DNA of 64,000 nucleotides from Cyanoderma ruficeps (lineage: Eukaryota > Chordata > Aves > Passeriformes > Timaliidae). The position numbers and the translations under genes were made by a program. Each line of letters begins with the position of its first letter. Position 1 is the stretch's first letter. Location: NCBI GenBank assembly GCA_008694505.1, contig VZDJ01004378.1, positions 3,274,149 to 3,338,148 of the forward strand, given 5' to 3'. Shown here in pieces: positions 59,901 to 64,000 of the stretch. Under the pieces are notes generated by a model. The model was not told where the DNA came from, ran no database searches, and saw nothing but the letters and a program-made list of their open reading frames with translations.

Positions 59901-60935
59901 GCAGGCAAAACTCAATACAGAAAAATACTGGAGCCTGAAAGCAGAGTTTGTATTAATTTGTTCTGAAACATCTTTCATATTAACTCTACCCTTGAGAAAG
60001 AAAAGAAATGGTTCAGTGAATTCTCACAGCAGTGCTGTGTGAATACAGTCATGCCTGTGCAGGCACTAACATGCCATCTGTATTCATGGGAAAGTTAACC
60101 ACAACACCCTCATACTGAATGTCACAGCATGGTAGGGAAAACAGAAAGGAAATTCATCATATGGCACATGCTTTGGGTGATATCCTGCTTTTGATTGCAC
60201 ATGCATCCCTTGCCATGGGAAATATCCATGGAAATTGAGCAAATGCTTAATTGAAATCCATTTACAGAGATTTTTGTGCAGTGTATGTGTTGTGGCAGAA
60301 AGTAGCTCTGCCTAAACTACACATGTCCAAGGTAGATTGATGTGTGATGCAGCTCCAACCTCCAGAGCATACTCCAAATACATGGCTATCAGTGACCGCT
60401 GCAATCACCCTGGAGTCTTTGCCATACTTAGAAAAAGTTGTCCTGTAATAAAGATTTTAAAGGATTTGTCCTTTGAAACCAGTGAAATTGTCTCATTGAG
60501 ATACATGGAGATGATTTTTTTATTACTGAAAAGTCTTTATGTATGTGTATTTTATACTGTGGCACAACTACTGGGTCCAAGTGTTCTGTGGAGTGGTGGT
60601 GCAGGGAGGACATGTCTTGGAAGACTGTCACTGAACACCATTTCAGATCTTGTGGAAAACTTAAAAGATACCAACTGGAATTTCGAAGTTACACAATTAA
60701 TTTTTTCTTATTATTAACTATTGTATACATTTAGATCCTAGTTAAGATCTTGCTCAAGTTATACTTGCCTCCTATAAAAATTAGAAATGAATATTGAGCA
60801 GTAATTTGGATTTTGTTGGTAGGTGACTTGCCGTGGCTGGAATGTTTCATCAAGTCCTATAATGTCAGAGACGGAATGAAGAATCAAGTTTATTACCAGA
60901 TTTTCGACACTACAATTGCTGAAGATGTTGTATAG
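5871..60935 (+). CDS. POT1: POT1, protection of telomeres 1 (complete CDS, 19 coding exons, 779 aa)
   Basis: POT1 is the shelterin subunit that binds single-stranded telomeric G-strand DNA, partners TPP1/ACD, restrains ATR signalling at chromosome ends and influences telomerase access. Joining 19 exons with GT-AG borders and consistent phases gives 2340 nt including TAG. Residues ~150-779 align throughout with my recollection of human POT1: OB1 carries [20 protein letters not shown] and LFSGN; OB2 carries FDLTCQL and KVWDG; the C-terminal part carries [45 protein letters not shown] and [12 protein letters not shown]208, Y235 and Q240 match human F62, Y89 and Q94, which contact telomeric DNA. 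Zinc ligands C525, C528, C646 and C649 are all present. Residues 1-149 have no counterpart in human POT1 (634 aa). I recall chicken Pot1 as about 778 aa, which fits this length. Identity is near certain; the exact start codon is the main uncertainty. Confidence 0.97.
5994..10057 (+). other. POT1 intron 1 (between coding exons 1 and 2)
   Basis: AT-rich intron with a GT/AT microsatellite at about 8691-8723 and nothing else recognised. Small open frames lack splice or homology support. Confidence 0.75.
8691..8723. repeat. (TG)n/(TA)n microsatellite
   Basis: An uninterrupted TG run grading into TATATAGATATATAT. Confidence 0.9.
10058..10130 (+). CDS. POT1: POT1 coding exon 2 (aa 42-66)
   Basis: A TTCTTAG acceptor opens on GGA, giving [20 protein letters not shown] and then IVLQ. 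The exon ends with one base of an Asp codon before GTACTA (phase 1). The G-V-[TK]...P...GTD[FY] pattern resembles the OB1 segment encoded in exon 6, so this is the first part of the putative extra OB fold. Confidence 0.88.
10131..11476 (+). other. POT1 intron 2
   Basis: Mostly AT-rich. A GC-richer patch at about 10790-11010 interrupts it; I do not recognise a repeat family or gene in it. Confidence 0.75.
11477..11568 (+). CDS. POT1: POT1 coding exon 3 (aa 66-96)
   Basis: A strong polypyrimidine tract and CTCTAG acceptor precede the exon. It completes Asp66 and encodes [20 protein letters not shown] and [10 protein letters not shown]. The donor is GGG|GTAAAA, phase 0. INVLIYG occupies the position of LTCSLFSG in OB1, with Y82 at the place of the DNA-stacking aromatic (F208 here, F62 in human). 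Confidence 0.88.
11569..15325 (+). other. POT1 intron 3
   Basis: Contains a short CR1 fragment (12266-12440) and T-rich tracts near 11983 and 14578. Nothing else recognised. Confidence 0.75.
12266..12440 (-). mobile_element. CR1 LINE 3'-end fragment
   Basis: AATCATAGAATGGTTTGGGC followed by TGGAAGAGACCTTTAAAGATCA, then GGGCAGGGACA, TTGCTCCAAAGCCC and CACAACTTCTCTGGGCAA. This is the reverse complement of the avian CR1 3' end, so the element lies on the - strand and is 5'-truncated. Confidence 0.88.
15326..15436 (+). CDS. POT1: POT1 coding exon 4 (aa 97-133)
   Basis: The exon lies between CTCCATAG and GTAAGT, 111 nt, phase 0 at both ends, so skipping would keep the frame. It encodes [15 protein letters not shown], then the acidic and glycine-rich stretch [30 protein letters not shown] corresponds to DIVRFHRIK after the conserved Gly in OB1. 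Confidence 0.88.
15437..17233 (+). other. POT1 intron 4
   Basis: Holds a TG microsatellite (15583-15607) ending in CGCGCATG, and a GC-rich patch at about 16500-16650 of unknown origin. No gene seen. Confidence 0.75.
15583..15607. repeat. (TG)n microsatellite with CG tail
   Basis: A run of TG dinucleotides ending in GCGCGC. Confidence 0.9.
17234..17281 (+). CDS. POT1: POT1 coding exon 5 (aa 134-149)
   Basis: A 48-nt microexon between CTCCATAG and GTGAGT, phase 0 at both ends. It encodes the low-complexity linker [16 protein letters not shown] that joins the extra N-terminal module to OB1. Skipping it would shorten the linker by 16 residues without a frameshift. Confidence 0.85.
17282..18442 (+). 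other. POT1 intron 5
   Basis: AT-rich intron. A short palindrome (AGTCTAAT, 4-nt spacer, ATTAGACT) lies near 17883-17902. Nothing else recognised. Confidence 0.75.
18443..18557 (+). CDS. POT1: POT1 coding exon 6 (aa 150-188, start of OB1)
   Basis: A CCTTTTCAG acceptor and GTATGT donor bound this exon. It encodes [20 protein letters not shown] and [18 protein letters not shown], nearly identical to the N terminus of human OB1. Human POT1 has its initiator Met here (MSLVPATNYIYTP), whereas this exon has no Met, which confirms that translation must start upstream. It ends in phase 1, splitting the Asp of GTD. Confidence 0.97.
21064..21146. repeat. AT-rich low-complexity block (AATTAATAAAAA-like)
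   Basis: Irregular reiteration of TTAATAAAA- and AATAAAATT-type words with almost no G or C. Confidence 0.9.
24125..24170. repeat. Perfect 19-bp inverted repeat (hairpin)
   Basis: The arm AAACTGACAGATTTGCCTT (24125-24143) is followed by an 8-nt loop and by its exact reverse complement (24152-24170). The heptamer CTGTCAG at 24116-24122 can also pair with CTGACAG at 24128-24134, giving a competing smaller hairpin. Confidence 0.95.
25482..25612 (+). CDS. POT1: POT1 coding exon 7 (aa 188-231, OB1)
   Basis: A TATTTTACAG acceptor and GTACGT donor flank 131 nt. The exon encodes [24 protein letters not shown] and [11 protein letters not shown]208 in LFSGN matches human F62, which stacks on telomeric DNA and is essential for binding. 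Confidence 0.97.
25613..34336 (+). other. POT1 intron 7
   Basis: Longest coding intron (8.7 kb). Only a short CR1 3'-end-like remnant (29230-29320) and an A tract near 31268 are recognised. The open frames within are short and unsupported. Confidence 0.7.
29230..29320 (-). mobile_element. CR1 LINE 3'-end remnant
   Basis: AGAATCATTAAGATTGGAAG with ACCTCCGAGATGATCAAATC and AATGCCCAGTGCAGCA resembles the reverse complement of a CR1 3' end subtype. Short and diverged. Confidence 0.6.
34337..34627 (+). CDS. POT1: POT1 coding exon 8 (aa 232-328, OB1-OB2)
   Basis: The largest exon, 291 nt, phase 0 at both ends, from TTATAG to GTAGAC. It encodes [20 protein letters not shown], then [18 protein letters not shown] and [22 protein letters not shown]235 and Q240 match human DNA-contact residues Y89 and Q94. 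Human KKET between them is replaced by NGQM. Confidence 0.97.
34628..38580 (+). other. POT1 intron 8
   Basis: AT-rich. It contains the tRNA-derived SINE at 38136-38275, ~300 bp upstream of exon 9, and a T tract near 36837. Nothing else recognised. Confidence 0.75.
38136..38275 (+). mobile_element. tRNA-derived SINE with CR1-like tail (TguSINE1-like)
   Basis: The head resembles a tRNA-Ile gene: a box A-like TCTCAGCTGGTCAGAGTACG, then GGTGCTGAGAGCACCAAGG and box B GGGTTCAATCCCC (38184-38196). The tail, GACTTGATGATCTTTGTGG then CCCTTCCAGCTCAGAATATT and GTGTCATTTTGTG, has the form of a CR1 3' end, as expected for a SINE mobilised by CR1. The anticodon arm is degenerate and no tRNA could function. 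Passerine SINEs of this build are known from zebra finch. Confidence 0.85.
38581..38736 (+). CDS. POT1: POT1 coding exon 9 (aa 329-380, OB2)
   Basis: From GCATTGCAG to GTAATG, 156 nt, phase 0 at both ends. It encodes [15 protein letters not shown], then [20 protein letters not shown] and [11 protein letters not shown]. It aligns with the human OB2 segment KVWDGTRTPFPSW through [13 protein letters not shown]. Confidence 0.97.
40073..40102. repeat. (TA)n(TG)n microsatellite adjoining an ambiguous base
   Basis: TATATAATATATATATATGTGTGTG is followed directly by N at 40102 and a G run at 40110-40116, so the true repeat length is unresolved. Confidence 0.85.
40746..40770. repeat. 11-bp inverted repeat, 3-nt spacer
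   Basis: TCTTGTTTAGA (40746-40756), spacer TCA, then TCTAAACAAGA (40760-40770). It is followed by a direct repeat AGAGAACACTG at 40768 and 40782. Confidence 0.85.
44610..44762 (+). mobile_element. CR1 LINE 3'-end fragment
   Basis: Reads in CR1 sense orientation: GAGGTTTTGCAGTTTCCATA, TACTTAAAACCCAGCTG, CTGCTCTAGTTGACTCTGCTT, then CAGAGGTCCCTGCCAGCTTC and AGCTGTTCTGTGAATCAG. It ends ~90 bp before the exon 10 acceptor. Confidence 0.85.
44852..45012 (+). CDS. POT1: POT1 coding exon 10 (aa 381-434, end of OB2)
   Basis: A strong pyrimidine tract with TTTCAG acceptor leads to 161 nt ending GC|GTAAGT (phase 2). It encodes [34 protein letters not shown] and [12 protein letters not shown]1 fragment ends only ~90 bp upstream of the acceptor. 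Confidence 0.96.
45455..46060. mobile_element. Avian ERV LTR-like segment (probable solo LTR)
   Basis: GTGTTGGTCAAGGTGTTGGT, GCTCCTCCCACTGGGTGGAG, ATGGGATGATGTAATTTCAT and repeated GAGATAAAGA motifs match a passerine LTR-type repeat as I recall it. No coding domain is present. The 3' part has an internal tandem repeat: GGCC[CT]ATTAACAG at 45814 and 45899, with a third start at 45999. Borders, strand and family name are uncertain. Confidence 0.65.
45814..45998. repeat. Tandem repeat inside the LTR-like segment (~85 and ~100 bp units)
   Basis: Each unit runs GGCC[CT]ATTAACAG, a C-rich stretch, CTGGAG or TTGGAGG, GAGATAAAGA, then CACTGGTTT or CACCTGGTTTTAACA. Two copies are nearly complete and a third begins at 45999. 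Confidence 0.75.
46067..47720 (-). mobile_element. CR1 LINE, long 5'-truncated fragment with ORF2 remnants
   Basis: The 3' end is at 46067 (CAGAATCATTTTGGTTGG). Reading the - strand, 46135-46419 encodes the decayed C terminus of a CR1 reverse transcriptase: [40 protein letters not shown]. Further on lie DTKLS- and NPM-type remnants of the RT region and CR1-like text to about 47720. Multiple stops and frameshifts show it is dead. It is the longest transposon copy in the window. Confidence 0.85.
47817..47952 (+). other. Exon-like stretch, unused in the main POT1 reading (candidate alternative or poison exon)
   Basis: The stretch is preceded by a T-rich tract and TTCTAG and followed by a consensus GTAAGT. 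In the phase left by exon 10 it stays open, reading [28 protein letters not shown] and onward to FP. DLES and SGSVxxYxV recall the human linker (DLESANLT ... SGSVSLYEV), and LESV..A also recurs in exon 11. Its 136 nt would shift exon 11 out of frame, and the new frame meets a stop in exon 12. Either chance, a decayed duplicate of exon 11, or a regulated exon. Confidence 0.35.
48050..48138 (+). CDS. POT1: POT1 coding exon 11 (aa 434-464, OB2-OB3 linker)
   Basis: A TATCTTTAG acceptor joins GC from exon 10 to A, keeping frame. The exon encodes [30 protein letters not shown] and one base of Asp, then GTAAGA. LES.xLxxxQ resembles the human linker DLESANLTANQ. This is the least conserved part of the gene, so the exon rests more on phase and weak similarity than on strong homology. 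Confidence 0.85.
48139..49249 (+). other. POT1 intron 11
   Basis: AT-rich, with a TATATT-rich run near 48178-48200 and a (GTTT)n run near 49102-49116. Nothing else recognised. Confidence 0.75.
49250..49294 (+). CDS. POT1: POT1 coding exon 12 (aa 464-479)
   Basis: A 45-nt microexon between GATTTTAG and GTAGGT, phase 1 in and phase 1 out. It encodes [21 protein letters not shown] is identical to human ERCQQLSATILTDHQ at the entry to OB3, which fixes both borders. Confidence 0.93.
49295..49744 (+). other. POT1 intron 12
   Basis: The shortest coding intron (450 bp). No repeat or gene recognised. Confidence 0.8.
49745..49901 (+). CDS. POT1: POT1 coding exon 13 (aa 479-531, OB3 start, zinc knuckle 1)
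   Basis: From GTTTTGCAG to GTAAGT. It encodes [30 protein letters not shown] and [13 protein letters not shown]525 and C528 match human C382/C385, half of the zinc site at the OB3/HJRL junction. Ends in phase 2. Confidence 0.96.
50325..50537 (-). mobile_element. CR1 LINE ORF2-end fragment
   Basis: On the - strand it reads [24 protein letters not shown], then [18 protein letters not shown], the typical end of the CR1 reverse transcriptase ORF. Interrupted and 3'-shortened. Confidence 0.8.
50538..50585 (+). mobile_element. CR1-like 3' tail in opposite orientation
   Basis: GAGACCTTTCACAACCTAATAGATTCTGTAATATTTGTG has the sense-strand form of a CR1 terminus (CTTTCCAACCTAATGATTCTGTG-like). Short, so tentative. 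Confidence 0.45.
51210..51415 (+). CDS. POT1: POT1 coding exon 14 (aa 531-600, Holliday-junction-resolvase-like insert)
   Basis: A GGTTTTAG acceptor and GTAAGG donor bound 206 nt. It encodes [44 protein letters not shown] and EDTLLMIEG. It aligns with the human segment from LQEVPHEGDLDI to LLLIEGG, within the resolvase-like insert of OB3 implicated in TPP1 binding. Confidence 0.95.
51416..52679 (+). other. POT1 intron 14
   Basis: AT-rich. No repeat family or gene recognised. Confidence 0.75.
52680..52815 (+). CDS. POT1: POT1 coding exon 15 (aa 600-645)
   Basis: From TTTTTAACAG to GTAGGT, 136 nt, ending in phase 2. It encodes [34 protein letters not shown] and [10 protein letters not shown]. 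The human counterpart [20 protein letters not shown] and [12 protein letters not shown] is almost collinear. Confidence 0.96.
53238..53259. repeat. (CA)n microsatellite with ambiguous base
   Basis: N at 53238 is followed by an uninterrupted CA run. ACACACATGCAGTG also occurs twice upstream (near 53092 and 53121). Confidence 0.9.
53340..53920 (+). mobile_element. CR1 LINE 3' fragment with ORF2 end
   Basis: Sense-strand CR1: translation gives [30 protein letters not shown], then [40 protein letters not shown] and [11 protein letters not shown], the C terminus of CR1 reverse transcriptase. The terminus is GAGGTCTCTTCCAACCTAAT followed by ATTCT[GC] repeats ending at about 53920. It is the best-preserved CR1 coding remnant in the window. 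Confidence 0.92.
55272..55673 (-). mobile_element. CR1 LINE 3' fragment
   Basis: Starts with TTAGAATCATAGAATGGTTT, then GGGACCTCTCAAGATCATCT, CTTGAACACATCCAGG, CAGTGCCTCAGCTCCTTC, CAGGCTGAACAACCCCAGCT and CTCTCAGCCTTG. This is the reverse complement of a CR1 3' region, 5'-truncated. Confidence 0.92.
55921..56015 (+). CDS. POT1: POT1 coding exon 16 (aa 645-677, zinc knuckle 2)
   Basis: The acceptor AATGCTAG opens on CKQC, so C646 and C649 match human C503/C506 and complete the zinc site. It continues [27 protein letters not shown]. The donor is the weak GTCAGC, but homology to human [13 protein letters not shown] fixes it with no length change. Ends in phase 1. Confidence 0.94.
56016..57528 (+). 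other. POT1 intron 16
   Basis: AT-rich. No repeat or gene recognised. The donor is GTCAGC. Confidence 0.75.
57529..57620 (+). CDS. POT1: POT1 coding exon 17 (aa 677-707)
   Basis: From TTTCTTCAG to GTAAGT, 92 nt, phase 0 out. It encodes [20 protein letters not shown] and [11 protein letters not shown]. It matches human [20 protein letters not shown] and GVLEAYLMDSD in the last OB3 strands. Confidence 0.96.
57621..59703 (+). other. POT1 intron 17
   Basis: AT-rich. No repeat family recognised. The 105-codon frame at 58590-58907 has no homology or splice support. Confidence 0.75.
59704..59809 (+). CDS. POT1: POT1 coding exon 18 (aa 708-743)
   Basis: A CTCTTTCAG acceptor leads into [35 protein letters not shown] and one base of Gly. 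The donor is again GTCAGC. A better-looking GTGGGG at 59833 would shift the frame against exon 19, and the shorter form preserves length against human PPGIKIDAYPWLECF. Confidence 0.95.
59810..60822 (+). other. POT1 intron 18
   Basis: No repeat or gene recognised. The exon 18 frame stays open past its donor to about 60042, which only matters if the intron is retained. Confidence 0.75.
60823..60935 (+). CDS. POT1: POT1 coding exon 19 (aa 743-779 and stop)
   Basis: A TGTTGGTAG acceptor precedes the last coding exon. It encodes [37 protein letters not shown] and stops at TAG 60933-60935. The human protein ends QICYQIFDTTVAEDVI, so the C terminus is complete. Confidence 0.97.
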
Positions 60936-62660
60936 TCATGTGTTGCTAATTGGAAGTAATCCAGTAACGATCAGTTTCTGTGGGGGGCTGGGATCAGAGA
61001 CTGTATAAAAAAAAAATCTTTGTTCCTTTCTTAGGAATTCAACCTGTTTTTATGAATTTTTAGTTTATGTATGAATGGGAATTATGCTTTGATATGTTTG
61101 CTGTTTTCCTGCCATACGACTTTGTTATCTAAGGGCAAGTGGAGGTTCTGAGCTTTTCACTGGAAGCTGCTTGGCTTAGGTTGATGGAAGCAATCTACTT
61201 TCCATCTGTCCTTCAAAAAGGCAGGGATGAGGTTACTCTAAATTTGTGAATTTCACTCAGAAAAATGTAGTCAGGATGATGCTGTGTGTTGATTTTTGTG
61301 TTAAATTATGTCAGCAGGGGCAGAGAGAAAGAGCTCTTCAGTAAATTCAGACTACTTTGTGCAAGCCGATATTACTGTTCCCAGTTTGACAGGGAGGTTG
61401 CTTTTTAGAGTCTTCTTGGATTTTGTAGTGATACAAATATGTACATTTAGACGAACTCAGGTAACTGCTACATGGACCATTTACAGTAGTTTCTGATGAG
61501 GTCGTGGACATGACCATGTAGTGATGATCACTAAAATTAAGTCAAGCCATGAAAGTGAGGCAGTGTAAAATTGTAAAATGACTATTGATATTTGGTAGAT
61601 GGTAATGATTCTGGGGTGGCCTTGCTAGGTACCAAAGTTGTTAGTATGTTTATTAGCTGGGTCTGTGTTTTCAAAGGTTCCATCTGCCTTTCCCATCTTA
61701 CATAATCAGATTGTGTGCCTAAATTGAGAGATAGAGAACTGGTCTGGTGCTACCACGGATTGAAAATTCTGCTAGACTAGAAAACTATGGGATGGTTTTA
61801 CTTTGTATTCAGAAGTCTCTAGGACAAGTTCAGGACATGTTTCTGTAAAGATAATTAATGTAGAAATCCCTGTCAAATGAAATGCTTTCCATCAGAACAA
61901 AATTACTTAGCATTTACAGCAGCTGTTTTTAAAGAATTTCAGAAGCAAGATGGAATAAGATTATTGTTTTGATAGTAGATGACATTTTACTTTTTTCATT
62001 TTGAGGGCCATTTAATAGATTATGCAATTTGTCTGAAAATTTCATCAAATACCCTCTGGTAATTTTCTTGCACTGTAAAAAAATTATACTGGGTTTATAT
62101 GTCATAAGCCAGGGTATTGTTCTTTATTGCTCAGTATATAGGAACAACCAATATTAAAAGTGGTGAGTGCGTATTTCCTTTAAAAATTTCTACAAAATAA
62201 AAATATTTTGGAAATGAACCAGCAATTTATCAAAGAGTCTACTGACTTAAGAAAGTTTTCTTGAATTTTTGCATAAATGCATCAACAAAAAATAATTACA
62301 ACAAATAAATATTATCAAACTTTAGACACTGGCCATACCCAAACTTTTTTACAAGTTAGAAGTTAAATTGGAGGCAATCTCCTTTGCTTTTATTTTATGT
62401 ATGGTATGAAAATATGAATTTCTATTTTTAGATTTTTGTTAACAACTCTGAAAGATACCGATATTGTACATTTTTTCTAAATAGGTCTTAATAAAGTAAT
62501 AAATAAATAGATGTTTTGAACTTCAGTGTAAAATAAATTAATTTCACCATATTCCTTGTCTGAGATCCCTGCCTAAAAGCTCTACCTATGCATCATGTGA
62601 TTTTTTTTACTGTTGAATATTGTATTAAAATGTTTAATAAAGGTTTCTCCAAATAATGTG
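60936..62660 (+). other. POT1: POT1 3' UTR
   Basis: About 1.7 kb of AT-rich sequence between the stop codon and the best polyadenylation signal, with no interrupting exon border or repeat recognised. Earlier AATAAA motifs near 62200 and 62487-62505 could give shorter forms. Confidence 0.65.
62636..62641 (+). terminator. Probable POT1 polyadenylation signal (AATAAA)
   Basis: AATAAA at 62636 is followed ~18-35 nt later by a GT/T-rich element (TGTGGTTTTTCTTGTCTTTG), the usual layout of a cleavage site at about 62655. Confidence 0.65.
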
Positions 62661-64000
62661 GTTTTTCTTGTCTTTGACTTGTAATTTCTGTTTAATAACT
62701 GAAAACTTTGTCGTCAGTAGCCCTCATCCAACATAATGCTCCAAATAAATGTATAGATTATTGGATTAAAATATACATTTAATTCCTTTTCTAAATATAA
62801 TGCATAGAAATTAATAATTACATATTTGTTCATACTGAAGATCCCTGTATAGAAAGGAATTACTGGTCCAACATTTAAAAATGGCTCTCACTGGTAACCT
62901 TTGTATGGAGCAGAAGAAATCACTGAGCTGGGACTTGAACCTTGGTTACCTGTCCTGGTCAGTGCTGAGAGCTGTGAGTGTCTGGCTTGTGAGTGAAATC
63001 CTGAGGTCATTGTGTCCTGAACATGCAGCACCAGCAGGTTCTGGTTTCTGAAGGATGAGCATCTCAGGCAGAAATGACTTTTAACCATGACTTAAAATTT
63101 CCTTAATTACAAATAAAAGTCTTGCTTTGGTGAGTTTCTTGACCAGATGTGCGATTTCAATTTCTAAAACATGAATGGAAGTTCAAATGTCTGCTCTAAT
63201 GGTTTTTAAATTACTGAAATATATATTTAAGGACACTCAAAATCTGAACCAATAGAAGATTGTGTTAATACTGGTACACTAAGATCCAGTGAAAACTTGA
63301 GGTGTGAGTTGTTGGATTCACATCTTTCTTCCTCCACATACATGCCAGCATGTAGGAAAACTGAATCAAAGCAGCACCTTCCTGCTAGAGAGGGAAAGTA
63401 TGCATGGAATGTAAAGTACATCACACTCAGCAACATCATCAAGGGCAAAGAATATCTGAATATAAAAGGAGGAGCTTTGAGGGAAAATAGTAGAACTATG
63501 AACAACCAATAAAGGAACATGAATCTATTACTCCAATTCCATGGATAAGTTCAAAAAAGGTGATAAAATTGTAATTAAAAAGAAAAAAGGTATTTTCAGA
63601 AAAAAAGAAAACAGCATAGATTTGGAATAGTGTTTTTAGGGGTGCCTGTGTAATTTGGCTCTTTGAAGTCTGTGAATTTAAAAACTTAAGGACTTTGGAA
63701 GTCTTTCCAAATTGAGTTGAGTCTAGCCTCTTGGACCTGTCACTCTTGAAATTCCAGCTGGAAAGACAGAATTAAATAAATAGCATATTGCAGAAACAAG
63801 GAGGCATTCCTGGTAGGTGACCTGCTGTTCAGTAGTGATGGAACTTTCTCATCAGCTCTTGCAGTTATGGGATCCAGAGATCTACAGGCAAGGCTTTGAA
63901 ATGCTTTGCTTAATGCTAATCCTTAGGCTACTGAGCAGCAGGAAGTGGGATTGTAAGAAGGATGGTGGATCCAGAGGATACAAGCTGAGGTTTGCAACAG
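62661..64000. other. Downstream flank, no gene recognised
   Basis: AT-rich sequence with no recognisable exon, repeat or RNA gene. A box B-like GGTTCAAGTCC on the - strand at about 62935-62945 lacks a tRNA context. In mammals GPR37 lies on the 3' side of POT1, but no part of it is seen here. Confidence 0.6.

Noticed and set aside
60337..60717. 126-codon frame in intron 18
   Set aside because: No homology or splice signals; it lies between two exons joined with conserved length.
62915..63000. tRNA-like box B (GGTTCAAGTCC) on the - strand
   Set aside because: No matching box A, cloverleaf or CR1 tail could be drawn around it. An isolated 11-mer is weak evidence.
1..64000. Interstitial telomeric repeats near a telomere-protein gene
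   Set aside because: Single TTAGGG hexamers occur at several places (for example 21635, 21881, 24526) but never in tandem.
1..64000. CRISPR arrays, operons, prokaryotic mobile elements or phage
   Set aside because: The window is plainly a vertebrate intron-exon gene; no such features are present.

Overview
This is vertebrate nuclear DNA, most likely from a songbird. It is AT-rich and intron-rich, and carries several avian CR1 LINE fragments, an endogenous-retrovirus LTR-like block, and one tRNA-headed, CR1-tailed SINE resembling the zebra finch TguSINE1 type. There are no bacterial features. Three single ambiguous bases (1079, 40102, 53238) look like unresolved assembly positions.

The window holds one protein-coding gene, POT1 (protection of telomeres 1), complete on the + strand. 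I assembled 19 coding exons by hand from 5871 to 60935. Every junction is GT-AG, every phase agrees, and the product is 779 residues. A GC-rich, CpG-rich promoter region lies at about 700-1560, with NRF1-, GC-box- and ETS-like sites near 1320-1365 and two runs of closely spaced G tracts. The 5' untranslated exon(s) between about 1370 and 5860 cannot be fixed from sequence alone. The 3' UTR runs from the stop at 60935 to a probable AATAAA signal at 62636.

The protein reads in order as follows. Residues 1-41 are a short N-terminal segment. Residues 42-110 look like an extra OB fold. A linker follows to about 150, then OB1 (about 152-291), OB2 (about 294-445), a variable linker, and the OB3/Holliday-junction-resolvase-like C-terminal region with four zinc-ligand cysteines (C525, C528, C646, C649). 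Human POT1 (634 aa) starts just before OB1, so the first ~149 residues are extra. Their spacing of key residues mirrors OB1 closely, and this is the most interesting coding observation here.

The introns are mostly unremarkable AT-rich sequence with repeats. Intron 10 (45013-48049) stands out. It holds a ~2.3 kb LTR+CR1 block followed by an unused exon-like stretch (47817-47952) with good splice sites whose inclusion would frameshift the message after OB2. Intron 6 contains a perfect 19-bp inverted repeat (24125-24170). No second gene was found upstream (1-700) or downstream (62660-64000).
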